Positions 1 to 7,547 are shown, counted from the first letter of the stretch. The stretch is DNA of 8,743 nt from CAYVGO01 sp964450725 (GCA_964450725.1 CAYVGO010000073.1:1-8743); one strand, 5' to 3'. The notes: generated by a model from the letters alone, not told the origin. A program made the numbers and translations.

Positions 1-1
1 A

Positions 2-2146
2 ATGACAAAAAAACTTCTTACCCTTTTACTCTTATGTTGGTCATTTTATGGGCATGCACAACTGTCGCTGCAAGCCCAAGAAATGGTCAACGAATATCAA
101 CAGAAACTTAAAGTCAAGAATTTATCCGATATAGTGGTCAATGAAGAGTACATTGGGGGATTGTTATCTTTTGACAGTACGTTTAATCTGAAATTGTTAG
201 ACAGTTTCCATGTCAAAGTCAATACCAAAACCCCAACTGTTTACACTGTACAAGTTCCCCTTTCCAAAGTTTTACTGCTCCTGGAACAAAAAGGTATCAG
301 AACATTTGAAGTCAATCAACGGGTAAAGCCAAGATTAGACAGTTCGAGATATTATATTAATGTAGATTCTGCATACAATGGCTTGGGGAAAATTTCTAAA
401 CCTTATAAAGGAAAAGGAGTGGTTGTTGGAATTGTAGATTTGGGACTGAAAACCAATCATCCTATGTTCTATGATTTTGTGAATAATCGTTGTAGAATTG
501 TCAGAGTTTGGGATCAAGAAGCAAGTGGTAATTCTCCCGTTACTTTCGGGTATGGCAGAGAATATAAAACCGAAGGAGAGATTATGGGATTGGGAAATAC
601 AAGTAATGCTTATAGTGATGCCCACGGTACACACGTTACAGGTATTGCAGCCGGAGGAGGAAGTACAACTTCTTATCGCGGTATGGCTCCCGAAGCCGAT
701 ATTGTTTTTGTAGACGGACCTTTAACTACAGATAAAATCATTGATGGAGTAAAATATATTTTTGACTATGCTAAAAGTGTAGGAAAACCTGCTGTAGTGA
801 ATTTAAGTTTAGGATCACAGATAGGACCTCATGATGGAACTTCGAATTTTGATAAAGCATTAGAAGGATTAGTTTCTCCGGGATACTTGGTCGTTGGTGC
901 TGCGGGTAATGAAGGTGGTAAAAACTTGCATTTACAATATTCTTTTTATACGGATCAAACTGTACGAAGTGGTATCAATATTACCTCAAGTAACAATGAT
1001 TACTACGGTTGTATAACCGGCGCTACCAATAATTCTTCTTTTAAATTCGGATTTGAAATATGGCAGAAACGCTCCGGAAGATATGAAAAAACGCAGGGGA
1101 CAAACATTGACAGAACAAATATTTCCAATAAAACATTTTCTACCGGTTATGGTACAACTACAGTTACTGCTAATGTGGTTCGTTATGATACAAGATTTTA
1201 CATTGAATACAAAGTCAAAAAAACTTCCATTAACAGTGATGAAAAAGTAGTATTAGTCTTACAAAATAATGTTTCGACAGTACATGCGTGGAACGATGAA
1301 GTAAACTTTGAAAAGTTATTTCCGGTAGCAGGAAATAATATTTGGGTAGGTGGAGATGCAGCGTATACAATCGGAGAAATTGGCGGTACCTCCAAAAAAA
1401 TAATTGCTGTGGGAGCTGTAAATTCAAAAAACAAATACAAAGATTTGAATGGTAAAGAATGGAAGCAAGTGACAACAATCGGAGGTTTATCAAGTTTCTC
1501 GTCAAAAGGTCCTACCGTAGACCAACGATTGAAACCTGATGTTTTAGCTCCCGGAGCATTGATTATATCATCCGTTAGTGATGCTTCATCTTTTCCTTCT
1601 ATTCAAAGAGTTACCTATGATAATAATGGTGGACTTTATGGAGTTTTAGAAGGCACTTCTATGGCTGCACCGGCTGTTACAGGTTCTGTAGCCTTGATGT
1701 TAGAAGCCAAACCCAAATTAACTTACGAAGAAGCCAAAGGATTACTGCAAAAATATGCAGGTATATCTTCTAATATTGCCAATTTACCGGAGGCATACAT
1801 AGGGAAAGGACGAATCAATATTTACAGAACATTGTTGAACATTAATGATACTGACATTCCCGACAATACATTTATTACCTCCGTCCCTACACAAGAATTA
1901 TCAAAAGACAAAGATAACATTACTATTTTTCCCAATCCGAATAAAGGTATATTTTATATTACCGGATTGCCAGAAAGTACGACGTTTCATATCTCGGTCT
2001 TTACATTATCCGGAGCACATCTGGTAGAGCAGCAGATAAATGTAGGACAATCAATCAATTTGCCAATAAAACAAGAAGGATTTTATATCTTACAAATCAG
2101 ACACGACAATAAAACTTATTATCGAAAAATATATATTTATAAATAA
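2..2146 (+). CDS. Secreted S8 (subtilisin-like) serine protease with T9SS type A sorting domain
   Basis: This 714-residue secreted endopeptidase is predicted to cross the inner membrane by Sec and the outer membrane by the type IX system. Residues 1-20 are a signal peptide (KK, a leucine-rich core, then GHAQ). Residues about 21-120 look like a prodomain. The catalytic domain follows: Asp146 in GIVDLGLKTNHP, His208 in DAHGTHVTG, oxyanion Asn303 in AAGNEGG and Ser553 in GTSMAAPAVTG. All four key residues are present, so it should be active. Asn303 and Ser553 are about 250 residues apart, far more than in subtilisin, because a beta-rich insert of roughly residues 315-440 lies between them. The C-terminal part (about 640-714) has FPNPNKGIFYI, GFYILQI and a final KIYIYK, as in T9SS type A sorting domains. 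The ATG lies one base inside the window, so no promoter is visible; the signal peptide directly after it supports this start. The substrate is unknown. Confidence 0.93.
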   Translation: MTKKLLTLLLLCWSFYGHAQLSLQAQEMVNEYQQKLKVKNLSDIVVNEEYIGGLLSFDSTFNLKLLDSFHVKVNTKTPTVYTVQVPLSKVLLLLEQKGIRTFEVNQRVKPRLDSSRYYINVDSAYNGLGKISKPYKGKGVVVGIVDLGLKTNHPMFYDFVNNRCRIVRVWDQEASGNSPVTFGYGREYKTEGEIMGLGNTSNAYSDAHGTHVTGIAAGGGSTTSYRGMAPEADIVFVDGPLTTDKIIDGVKYIFDYAKSVGKPAVVNLSLGSQIGPHDGTSNFDKALEGLVSPGYLVVGAAGNEGGKNLHLQYSFYTDQTVRSGINITSSNNDYYGCITGATNNSSFKFGFEIWQKRSGRYEKTQGTNIDRTNISNKTFSTGYGTTTVTANVVRYDTRFYIEYKVKKTSINSDEKVVLVLQNNVSTVHAWNDEVNFEKLFPVAGNNIWVGGDAAYTIGEIGGTSKKIIAVGAVNSKNKYKDLNGKEWKQVTTIGGLSSFSSKGPTVDQRLKPDVLAPGALIISSVSDASSFPSIQRVTYDNNGGLYGVLEGTSMAAPAVTGSVALMLEAKPKLTYEEAKGLLQKYAGISSNIANLPEAYIGKGRINIYRTLLNINDTDIPDNTFITSVPTQELSKDKDNITIFPNPNKGIFYITGLPESTTFHISVFTLSGAHLVEQQINVGQSINLPIKQEGFYILQIRHDNKTYYRKIYIYK

Positions 2147-2159
2147 AATAAATGATTTA

Positions 2160-2494
2160 ATGGTGGAAAAACAGAATGTGAAAAAGGCGTTGATGGAAAA
2201 AATCAAAGCCTTTGCTATGGGATTAATCGGTGCCGGATTTTTTGTTTGGGGAATTACTTATTTTCAAGAACAAGAATCATATTATGTACCCCGAATATTG
2301 TTGCCAGTATATGAGTTTTTAGGTAATATCGGATTAGCAATAGGAATGATTATTTTAGGGCTTATTCTTGTTTATATAGCATTCTCAAAATTTAAACAGA
2401 GTCGAGGAAAGGTAGTTGTTTTTATTATTTATCAAGGAATAATTACGTTGGTTATGGCTATCCTCATTTTTTTATCTGACACTAACGTACGTCA
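2160..2494 (+). CDS. Small multi-spanning membrane protein, 3' end lost in assembly gap
   Basis: I do not recognise this gene. The 111 complete visible codons encode three predicted membrane segments: about residues 17-35, 55-75 and 84-105. A lysine-rich N-terminus (about 16 residues) precedes them, and a basic loop (SKFKQSRGK) sits between the second and third. The charge pattern suggests a cytoplasmic N-terminus. No catalytic motif is visible. The gene begins 13 bases after the stop of the S8 protease on the same strand, so the two are probably co-transcribed; whether they are functionally linked is unknown. ATG codons at residues 12 and 20 are alternative starts. Sequence stops at 2494, where 100 N begin. 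A frame carried across the N would end at 2618, but the gap length is arbitrary, so that end is not supported. Confidence 0.6.
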
Positions 2495-2594
2495 NNNNNN
2501 NNNNNNNNNNNNNNNNNNNNNNNNNNNNNNNNNNNNNNNNNNNNNNNNNNNNNNNNNNNNNNNNNNNNNNNNNNNNNNNNNNNNNNNNNNNNNN
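2495..2594. other. Assembly gap (100 N)
   Basis: This is a run of exactly 100 N, the usual placeholder for a scaffold gap of unknown size. It truncates the membrane-protein gene on its left. The next contig begins three bases before a stop-like stretch and 18 bases before the end of the LacI-type gene. I see no shared sequence at the two edges that would show an overlap. Confidence 0.97.
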
Positions 2595-2612
2595 CGAATA
2601 AAGGATATTGAG

Positions 2613-3671
2613 TTATAGATTGTCGTAAAAAGGTTCTGTCTCAGGAACAATAATATCAATTGGCATGGATTGTGTAGGTGGTAGCGGTTCTTTAAATATC
2701 AACATAGATACCAATGTTTTGATACTGTTATAACCTTGTAACGTAGGACGTTGACCTATCAAATATGATATTTGTCCAAATTGCATAGCATGCCTGTTCT
2801 CCGGTGTTAAATCAAAACCATATAACTTTATTTTGAGATTAAAATCTCTGATTTCTTGTGCGACCAAATGAATTCTCCCGTTAAAAATAACACCCGCATG
2901 AACATTCGGGTATTGTTTGAAAAAGTTACTCAATAGACTTTTATTTTTCTCTCTGTCAGATGCAGAAAGTTCAAGTTGATGTACTTTTGCTTTGACATTA
3001 TTACTTTCCATAAAACGTATAAAGCCCTCTTCTCTTAATCTGCTTACATTCCCCCGACTGCTTCCTGTACGATATGTTCTAAAAATAACTATTTCAGAAA
3101 CACTTGGAGAGGTAAAAACTAATTTGGCAAGCGTATATCCTGAAGAAAAGGTATCTATGGCAAAAACGGCTGTGGGTTGTGAGTCGGCAATGGTCGAATC
3201 CACAAAGATATAAGGTGTTTTTTTGCTTTCAATGATACTTAAAAAGGGATAACTTTCTTCTTTGAAAATAGGCATTAGTACAATACCATGAAAGTTACCT
3301 TGAGAAACATCTGAAAGTATTTTTTCATAAGAAGGAGTATCGAATTGGTCGTAAAAAAAGAATTGTGCATCGACCCAAAACATTTTAAACTCTCTGATAG
3401 CAGATAATACACCTTCATGAATCTTTTGAGCATTTTCGCCAATATTGTACTTTGGAAGAATAACGGCAAATAAAAATTGTTGCTTTGCCAGTAAAATTAA
3501 CCCGAGTTTGTCAACTTTGCCTTGATTGAGTTCTAATACTTCTTCTATTTTTGCTCGAGTTTCCTGTGAAACACCTCCTCTGTTATGAAGTAATCTGTCG
3601 ATAGTTCCGACAGATACGCCGGAAAGTCTGGCAATATCAACAATTCGTAGTTTATCAAACTTCTTTCTCAT
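2613..3671 (-). CDS. LacI-family transcriptional regulator with periplasmic-binding-type sensor domain
   Basis: This 352-residue protein is a full-length LacI/GalR-type regulator. Residues 8-50 are the DNA-binding head: LRIVDIARLSGVS, then the recognition helix VGTIDRLLHNRGGVS and a third helix SQETRAKIEEVLEL. The TIDRLLHNRGGVS variant (instead of TVSRVLN) is common in Bacteroidota members. From about residue 66 a sugar-binding fold of the Peripla_BP_4 kind follows, with FAVILPKYN, HGIVLMPIF, TPYIFVDS, LYGFDLTPEN and GQRPTLQGYNSIKTL. Its ligand should be a small molecule, in this family usually a sugar or sugar acid, but no sugar gene lies nearby. The hinge segment lacks the usual PNxxARxL pattern (here KVDKLGLILLAK). 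The gene is alone on its contig, with gaps on both sides, so its true neighbours are unknown. The ATG sits right behind the helix-turn-helix and just downstream of a TAnnTTTG element. Confidence 0.9.
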   Translation of the reverse strand: MRKKFDKLRIVDIARLSGVSVGTIDRLLHNRGGVSQETRAKIEEVLELNQGKVDKLGLILLAKQQFLFAVILPKYNIGENAQKIHEGVLSAIREFKMFWVDAQFFFYDQFDTPSYEKILSDVSQGNFHGIVLMPIFKEESYPFLSIIESKKTPYIFVDSTIADSQPTAVFAIDTFSSGYTLAKLVFTSPSVSEIVIFRTYRTGSSRGNVSRLREEGFIRFMESNNVKAKVHQLELSASDREKNKSLLSNFFKQYPNVHAGVIFNGRIHLVAQEIRDFNLKIKLYGFDLTPENRHAMQFGQISYLIGQRPTLQGYNSIKTLVSMLIFKEPLPPTQSMPIDIIVPETEPFYDNL

Positions 3672-3681
3672 ATTTGAATGG

Positions 3682-3689
3682 CAAAATTA
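3682..3689 (-). promoter_or_regulatory. Candidate -7 promoter element of the LacI-type gene
   Basis: Read on the minus strand the octamer is TAATTTTG, an exact match to the Bacteroidota -7 consensus TAnnTTTG. It ends 10 bases before the ATG at 3671, so the transcript would have a very short leader. The -33 partner would lie about 20 bases upstream, at the edge of the assembly gap, and cannot be judged. The octamer alone could occur by chance. Confidence 0.35.
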
Positions 3690-3711
3690 TGGATAAATAT
3701 AATCTCTAAAG

Positions 3712-3811
3712 NNNNNNNNNNNNNNNNNNNNNNNNNNNNNNNNNNNNNNNNNNNNNNNNNNNNNNNNNNNNNNNNNNNNNNNNNNNNNNNNNNNNNNNNN
3801 NNNNNNNNNNN
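3712..3811. other. Assembly gap (100 N)
   Basis: This is the second run of exactly 100 N, a scaffold gap of unknown true length. It lies 40 bases upstream of the LacI-type start and 8 bases downstream of the prenyl synthase stop. It therefore hides the LacI -33 region and any gene or terminator that follows the proB-prenyl synthase operon. Confidence 0.97.
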
Positions 3812-3819
3812 TACATTCT

Positions 3820-4791
3820 TCATTTCCTTCTACCTACCATCATTTCTATCATTTGTTGAAGTTGCTTTAGCGCATTAGAGTTGGTGTTATTTAGTTTTTT
3901 GATATGATGATAGCATTGTTGGTGATATTGGTTAATCTCTTCCGACACAGAGTGTTCAATATTGAGTTGACTATATACTTGTTTTACTTGACTGACTTTT
4001 GACTCTCCGCCGCTTTTTTGAGAATAAAGAGAGATAAACTCATTCAATTGACTACCTCTGAGTTGCTCACATGCCATAACATAAAGATAATTGTTTTTAC
4101 AATTCAAAATATCTGTATATAATGTCTTACCCGTCTCTTCTGTTCCAAAACAATCTAACCAGTCATCTTGTATTTGAAACGCCATTCCCATATCATAACC
4201 AATTTTGTACAACATTTCCTCTGTTTGCGAAGTACAACCGGCGGCAATACCTCCGATAGATAGAGATGTAGCTAACAATACTGCGGTTTTTTTACCAATC
4301 ATCTTTAGATAAGTTGCCTTGTCAATCAGCGTTTCATTTTCGAGTTGCATATCTAAAGCCTGTCCCTCGCAAATCTCCAAAGCAACATCGCTAAAGGTTT
4401 TTAATGTTTTAGATAAATATGGTGTTTTGGTTTCAGATAGAGATTGGTACGCCTTAATGAGTAGTGCATCTCCGGACAAAATTGCTTGATTTGTACCATA
4501 TTTTTTCATCACGCTGGGCTGTCCTCGTCTCATGTCAGAGTTATCCATAATATCATCATGTACTAAAGAAAAGGCATGTAACAATTCTATGGCTAAGGCT
4601 AACGGATACATCTCTTCTTTTCTTACTCCTGCAATTTGACTTCCTGTTACAGTCAATGCTGCACGTATTCTTTTTCCTCCTGTAACGGTCGCATAATTCA
4701 TCGGTTCGTAAAGAGTTTTTGGTTCTTGGATGACCATTTGAGATTTTAAGTACTGGTCAAATTCTTCTACCGTAAAAAAGAAGTCGGTCAT
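3820..4791 (-). CDS. Polyprenyl diphosphate synthase (trans-isoprenyl transferase family)
   Basis: This cytosolic enzyme condenses isopentenyl diphosphate onto an allylic diphosphate to make a C15-C20 or longer isoprenoid. With the ATG at 4791 the protein has 323 residues, typical of the family. A longer frame exists only by starting at a TTG 39 bases upstream, inside proB; numbers here count from the ATG. Visible are the substrate-loop motif GGKRIRAAL (38-46), the first aspartate-rich motif DDIMD (79-83) followed by MRRG, and the second motif DDWLD (209-213). The first motif has no two-residue insertion and a Phe five residues before it (FSLVHDD). By family rules this resembles type I geranylgeranyl diphosphate synthases more than bacterial FPP synthase, but chain length is an inference. 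The segment after DDWLD reads TDILNCKNNYLY, where relatives usually have GDIxxxKxTYL. The start follows the proB stop by one base (TAA-A-ATG), so translation is probably coupled. Confidence 0.9.
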   Translation of the reverse strand: MTDFFFTVEEFDQYLKSQMVIQEPKTLYEPMNYATVTGGKRIRAALTVTGSQIAGVRKEEMYPLALAIELLHAFSLVHDDIMDNSDMRRGQPSVMKKYGTNQAILSGDALLIKAYQSLSETKTPYLSKTLKTFSDVALEICEGQALDMQLENETLIDKATYLKMIGKKTAVLLATSLSIGGIAAGCTSQTEEMLYKIGYDMGMAFQIQDDWLDCFGTEETGKTLYTDILNCKNNYLYVMACEQLRGSQLNEFISLYSQKSGGESKVSQVKQVYSQLNIEHSVSEEINQYHQQCYHHIKKLNNTNSNALKQLQQMIEMMVGRRK

Positions 4792-4792
4792 T

Positions 4793-5557
4793 TTATTGAA
4801 TAAATTTTGTAAATGGATAGCGGTCTTCAAGACAGCGTACTATAAAGTGCTCAATACTTCCGTTGACAATCCACATTTCTATACCAACGGCTTTACAAAT
4901 CTCTGCAGCTTCTAATTTGGTAGTCATTCCACCTGTGCCGAGTGTAGAGTTTTTTTCTTCTGCGTATTGCTTTACAGATGACAACTCCGTAATTGTTCTG
5001 AGCAGTTGCGCATCAGTATGTAAATGGGGATTTTTATCATATAGTCCGTCAATATCGGAGGCAAGAATAAGTAAGTCTGCCGGAATAATAGAGGCTACCA
5101 ATGCCGATAATTTATCATTATCGCCAACGACTAACTCTTCAATGGCTACCGTGTCATTTTCATTAATAATAGGAATATAGTGATGACTTAAAAGTTCTCT
5201 GATGGTTTGTTGGGTATGATTTTTAGCATTTTGGTCATAAAAATCTCGATAGGTCAATAAACATTGCGCTACTTTTAAGCCGAAAATATCAAACACTTGC
5301 TCATAAAGTCTCATGAGTTTGGGTTGTCCGATGGCGGCTAATGCCTGTTTTGAAACAATACCCGGTTCACTCTCTAAGGCTAAGAAATGTCGTGCGGCAG
5401 CAACGGCGCCAGAAGTTACAATAACAACATGATATTTTTCTTGCAAAACAACAATTTGTCGAGCCAAGTCTTCAATTTTACCTAAAGACAATCTGTCGGT
5501 TTGTGCTGTCAGTGTACTGCTTCCGATTTTAAGAACAATAATCTTTTTTGAGACCAT
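4793..5557 (-). CDS. proB: Glutamate 5-kinase
   Basis: This cytosolic kinase phosphorylates L-glutamate with ATP to glutamyl 5-phosphate, the first step of proline synthesis. The 254-residue protein is a single amino-acid-kinase domain: IVLKIGSSTLTAQ (7-19), VIVTSGAVAAAR (45-56), the glutamate-site motif INENDTVA (131-138), VGDNDKLSALVA (144-155) and the nucleotide-site loop LGTGGMTTKLEAA (206-218). It stops where the kinase domain ends; the PUA domain of the longer E. coli-type enzyme (about 367 residues) is absent, as in many short ProB proteins. The next enzyme of the pathway, ProA, is not in the window. The prenyl synthase follows after one base, so the two probably form an operon. Upstream lies a 133-base repeat-rich spacer in which I see no clean TAnnTTTG promoter. 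The ATG directly before the first beta strand supports the start. Confidence 0.94.
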   Translation of the reverse strand: MVSKKIIVLKIGSSTLTAQTDRLSLGKIEDLARQIVVLQEKYHVVIVTSGAVAAARHFLALESEPGIVSKQALAAIGQPKLMRLYEQVFDIFGLKVAQCLLTYRDFYDQNAKNHTQQTIRELLSHHYIPIINENDTVAIEELVVGDNDKLSALVASIIPADLLILASDIDGLYDKNPHLHTDAQLLRTITELSSVKQYAEEKNSTLGTGGMTTKLEAAEICKAVGIEMWIVNGSIEHFIVRCLEDRYPFTKFIQ

Positions 5558-5571
5558 AAGTGAGTGATTGG

Positions 5572-5680
5572 TGGTTAGTGATTAACGGTTAGTGGCAATC
5601 GTTAGTGATTCATCATTCATTGCAAGTAATATCATAGGGTGTATTTCATTAACCGTTAATCATTACCCACTAACCGTTAA
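5572..5680. repeat. Nested inverted and direct repeats between the ClC gene and proB
   Basis: Most of this spacer consists of repeated short words. A 23-base arm at 5572-5594 pairs with 5647-5669 at 20 of 23 positions. A perfect 14-base inverted pair, TTAACGGTTAGTGG, joins 5582-5595 with 5667-5680 and competes for the same left arm. The 9-mer TAACGGTTA occurs at 5583-5591 and inverted at 5650-5658 and 5671-5679. GTTAGTG occurs at 5574-5580, 5588-5594 and 5601-5607, and inverted at 5668-5674. The spacer could fold into a long hairpin after the ClC stop (5691) and before the proB start (5557). It has no T-run of a classical terminator. Its role is unknown. Confidence 0.8.
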
Positions 5681-5690
5681 GGAGATATTG

Positions 5691-7514
5691 TTATTTTGAA
5701 ACTTGAATAAGTATTTCTCTGTATGTAGCTAAAATTTTACTTTTAGACAAGAAGCCGTAGTATTTATTGTTGGTGTCTATGACCGGTAAATACCATGCTC
5801 CCGTAAATTCAAACTTGTCTAAAATATCTTTCATATTTTCATCAATCTTGATGACAGCCGGCGGTACAACCATAAAATCTTCAACTTTATACTGATCATA
5901 TTTTGAAATGTCAAACATAATATGTCGAATATCATCGACTAAAATAATGGCTTGTAATTCATTGTTACTGTTAAGGACAGGAAATACATTCCGTCTGGAT
6001 ATGGAAATTAGTTCTATCAATTGGCGCAATGTTGTTGTTGGTCGGACAATAATAAAATCTTTTTCCACCACCTTTTTGGTGTTGAGTAATGTCAAAACGG
6101 CTTGATCTTTATTATGGGTTAGCAATTCGCCACGCTGTGCCAAACGTTTGGTATAAATCGAATGTTTTTCAAAGTATTGAATGGTGATGTAAGCAATGGT
6201 AGAAGTAATAATCAATGGAAACAACAAAGTATAGCCTCCCGTAATTTCAGCAATGAGGAAGATTGCTGTCAGCGGAGCGTGCATAACGGCAGCCATCAAT
6301 CCTGCCATTCCGACTAATGTGAAATTAGTGGACGGAGTTCTAAAGTCCAAAAGGTTGACGATTTTTGAGAAAAAGTATCCTGTGATACCACCGACAAATA
6401 ATGTAGGACCAAACGTACCTCCAACTCCACCGCCACCATTGGTTGAAGCCATGGCTATGACTTTAAAGAATATAACCAAAGCCAATACTACAATAACTAC
6501 TGCGGCTGAATGTGAACCAAAACCGAATAACGGATTTAAAAAAGCTACGCTTGTATCTCCATTTAACAATGACGTTAAAACTTCATATCCTTCTCCGTAA
6601 AGCGGAGGGAAGATAAAGATAAGTAAGGCTAATACCGAACCCCCAAGTAAAAGTTTATAATACGGATTGCCGATTTTGTCAAATATTTTTTCTATTCTTA
6701 AGGTGGCGCGAGTAAAATATAATGCTACAAAACCGCAAAGGACTCCTAACAATAGATAAAAGGGCAAATTGGCCATTTGAAAGGGTAGTATTTCATTTGT
6801 AAAGACTACATCTCTTCCAAGCATCAAATAAGAGACTGTGGTGGCCGTAACCGATGAAACCATCAACGGAATAATAGAAGAGAGGGTTAAATCAAGCATC
6901 AATACTTCAAGAGTAAAGATAATTCCCGTCAGCGGAGCTTTAAAGATGCCGGCAATCGCTCCTGCCGTACCACAAGCCAAAAGTAAGGTTATGTTTTTAT
7001 AATTTAACCTCATATATTGTGCCACAGACGAGCCGATGGATGCTCCGGTTAATACAATAGGGGCTTCAGCTCCCACAGAACCTCCGAAACCGATGGTAAA
7101 AGTACTGGCAATAATGGACGTGAAATTGTTGTGAGGTTTTAATTTGGAATTTCTTCTGGAAATGGCATACAACACCCTTGTAACACCATGGCTGATATTA
7201 TCTCGAACGACATACCGTACAAAAAGCACAGTAATCAACATGCCAAAAGCAGGATAGAATAAGTAGGAAAACGTTTGAAGATTAAGTTGTGCTACCCATG
7301 TTTGTTGTACAAAGTGCACGGTATGTTTCAATAAAACGGCGGCTAATCCTGATAATAGTCCTGCTAAAAAGGCAAGGAAAAGCAATAACTGACGTTCAGA
7401 GAATGAACGTCCGAAAATAACTATTCGAGAGTGGAGATGCAATAACTGTTCTTGGGCTAAAGATAAGAACGCCTTCCACATTCGTACGATAAAGTGTACA
7501 CTTTGATGTTGCAT
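5691..7514 (-). CDS. ClC-family chloride channel or transporter with C-terminal CBS pair
   Basis: This 607-residue inner-membrane protein has a ClC pore domain (about residues 40-460, many hydrophobic helices) and a cytoplasmic CBS pair (about 485-535 and 543-605) that may bind adenine nucleotides. Motifs align with E. coli ClcA: NISHGV (106-111) in place of GSGIP, GAEAP (149-153) with the external gating glutamate Glu150, APLTGIIFTLEV (193-204), GGTFGP (365-370), and a likely pore tyrosine Tyr454 in HSIYTKRL. The internal proton glutamate (ClcA Glu203) is Val204 here, as in channel-type ClCs, so coupling to protons is uncertain. The ATG at 7514 lies 33 bases behind tRNA-Thr, and no separate promoter is evident, so transcription may run through from the tRNA promoter. 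Met12 is an alternative start. The transported ion is inferred from the family. Confidence 0.93.
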   Translation of the reverse strand: MQHQSVHFIVRMWKAFLSLAQEQLLHLHSRIVIFGRSFSERQLLLFLAFLAGLLSGLAAVLLKHTVHFVQQTWVAQLNLQTFSYLFYPAFGMLITVLFVRYVVRDNISHGVTRVLYAISRRNSKLKPHNNFTSIIASTFTIGFGGSVGAEAPIVLTGASIGSSVAQYMRLNYKNITLLLACGTAGAIAGIFKAPLTGIIFTLEVLMLDLTLSSIIPLMVSSVTATTVSYLMLGRDVVFTNEILPFQMANLPFYLLLGVLCGFVALYFTRATLRIEKIFDKIGNPYYKLLLGGSVLALLIFIFPPLYGEGYEVLTSLLNGDTSVAFLNPLFGFGSHSAAVVIVVLALVIFFKVIAMASTNGGGGVGGTFGPTLFVGGITGYFFSKIVNLLDFRTPSTNFTLVGMAGLMAAVMHAPLTAIFLIAEITGGYTLLFPLIITSTIAYITIQYFEKHSIYTKRLAQRGELLTHNKDQAVLTLLNTKKVVEKDFIIVRPTTTLRQLIELISISRRNVFPVLNSNNELQAIILVDDIRHIMFDISKYDQYKVEDFMVVPPAVIKIDENMKDILDKFEFTGAWYLPVIDTNNKYYGFLSKSKILATYREILIQVSK

Positions 7515-7547
7515 CTATTTTATACCTGAGAAGAAAATATGAATCAG

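Noticed and set aside
2495..2618. Continuation of the membrane-protein frame through the N run to a stop at 2618
   Set aside because: The gap length is a placeholder, so the reading frame after the N has no meaning.
3678..3878. Plus-strand frame crossing the second N run
   Set aside because: It exists only because N is translated through, and it runs antisense to the end of the prenyl synthase.
4792..4830. N-terminal extension of the prenyl synthase from a TTG start
   Set aside because: It overlaps proB by 38 bases, uses a rare start codon and lengthens the protein beyond the family norm, while an ATG sits one base after the proB stop.
4863..5180. 105-codon plus-strand frame inside proB
   Set aside because: It is antisense to the conserved kinase motifs of proB and has no independent support.
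5558..5690. Classical Rho-independent terminator after the ClC gene
   Set aside because: The long inverted repeat is AT-rich with a loop of about 50 bases and no following T-run on the minus strand.
6253..6600. 115-codon plus-strand frame inside the ClC gene
   Set aside because: It is antisense to conserved ClC motifs such as GGTFGP, shows no recognisable features of its own and is a shadow of the coding strand.
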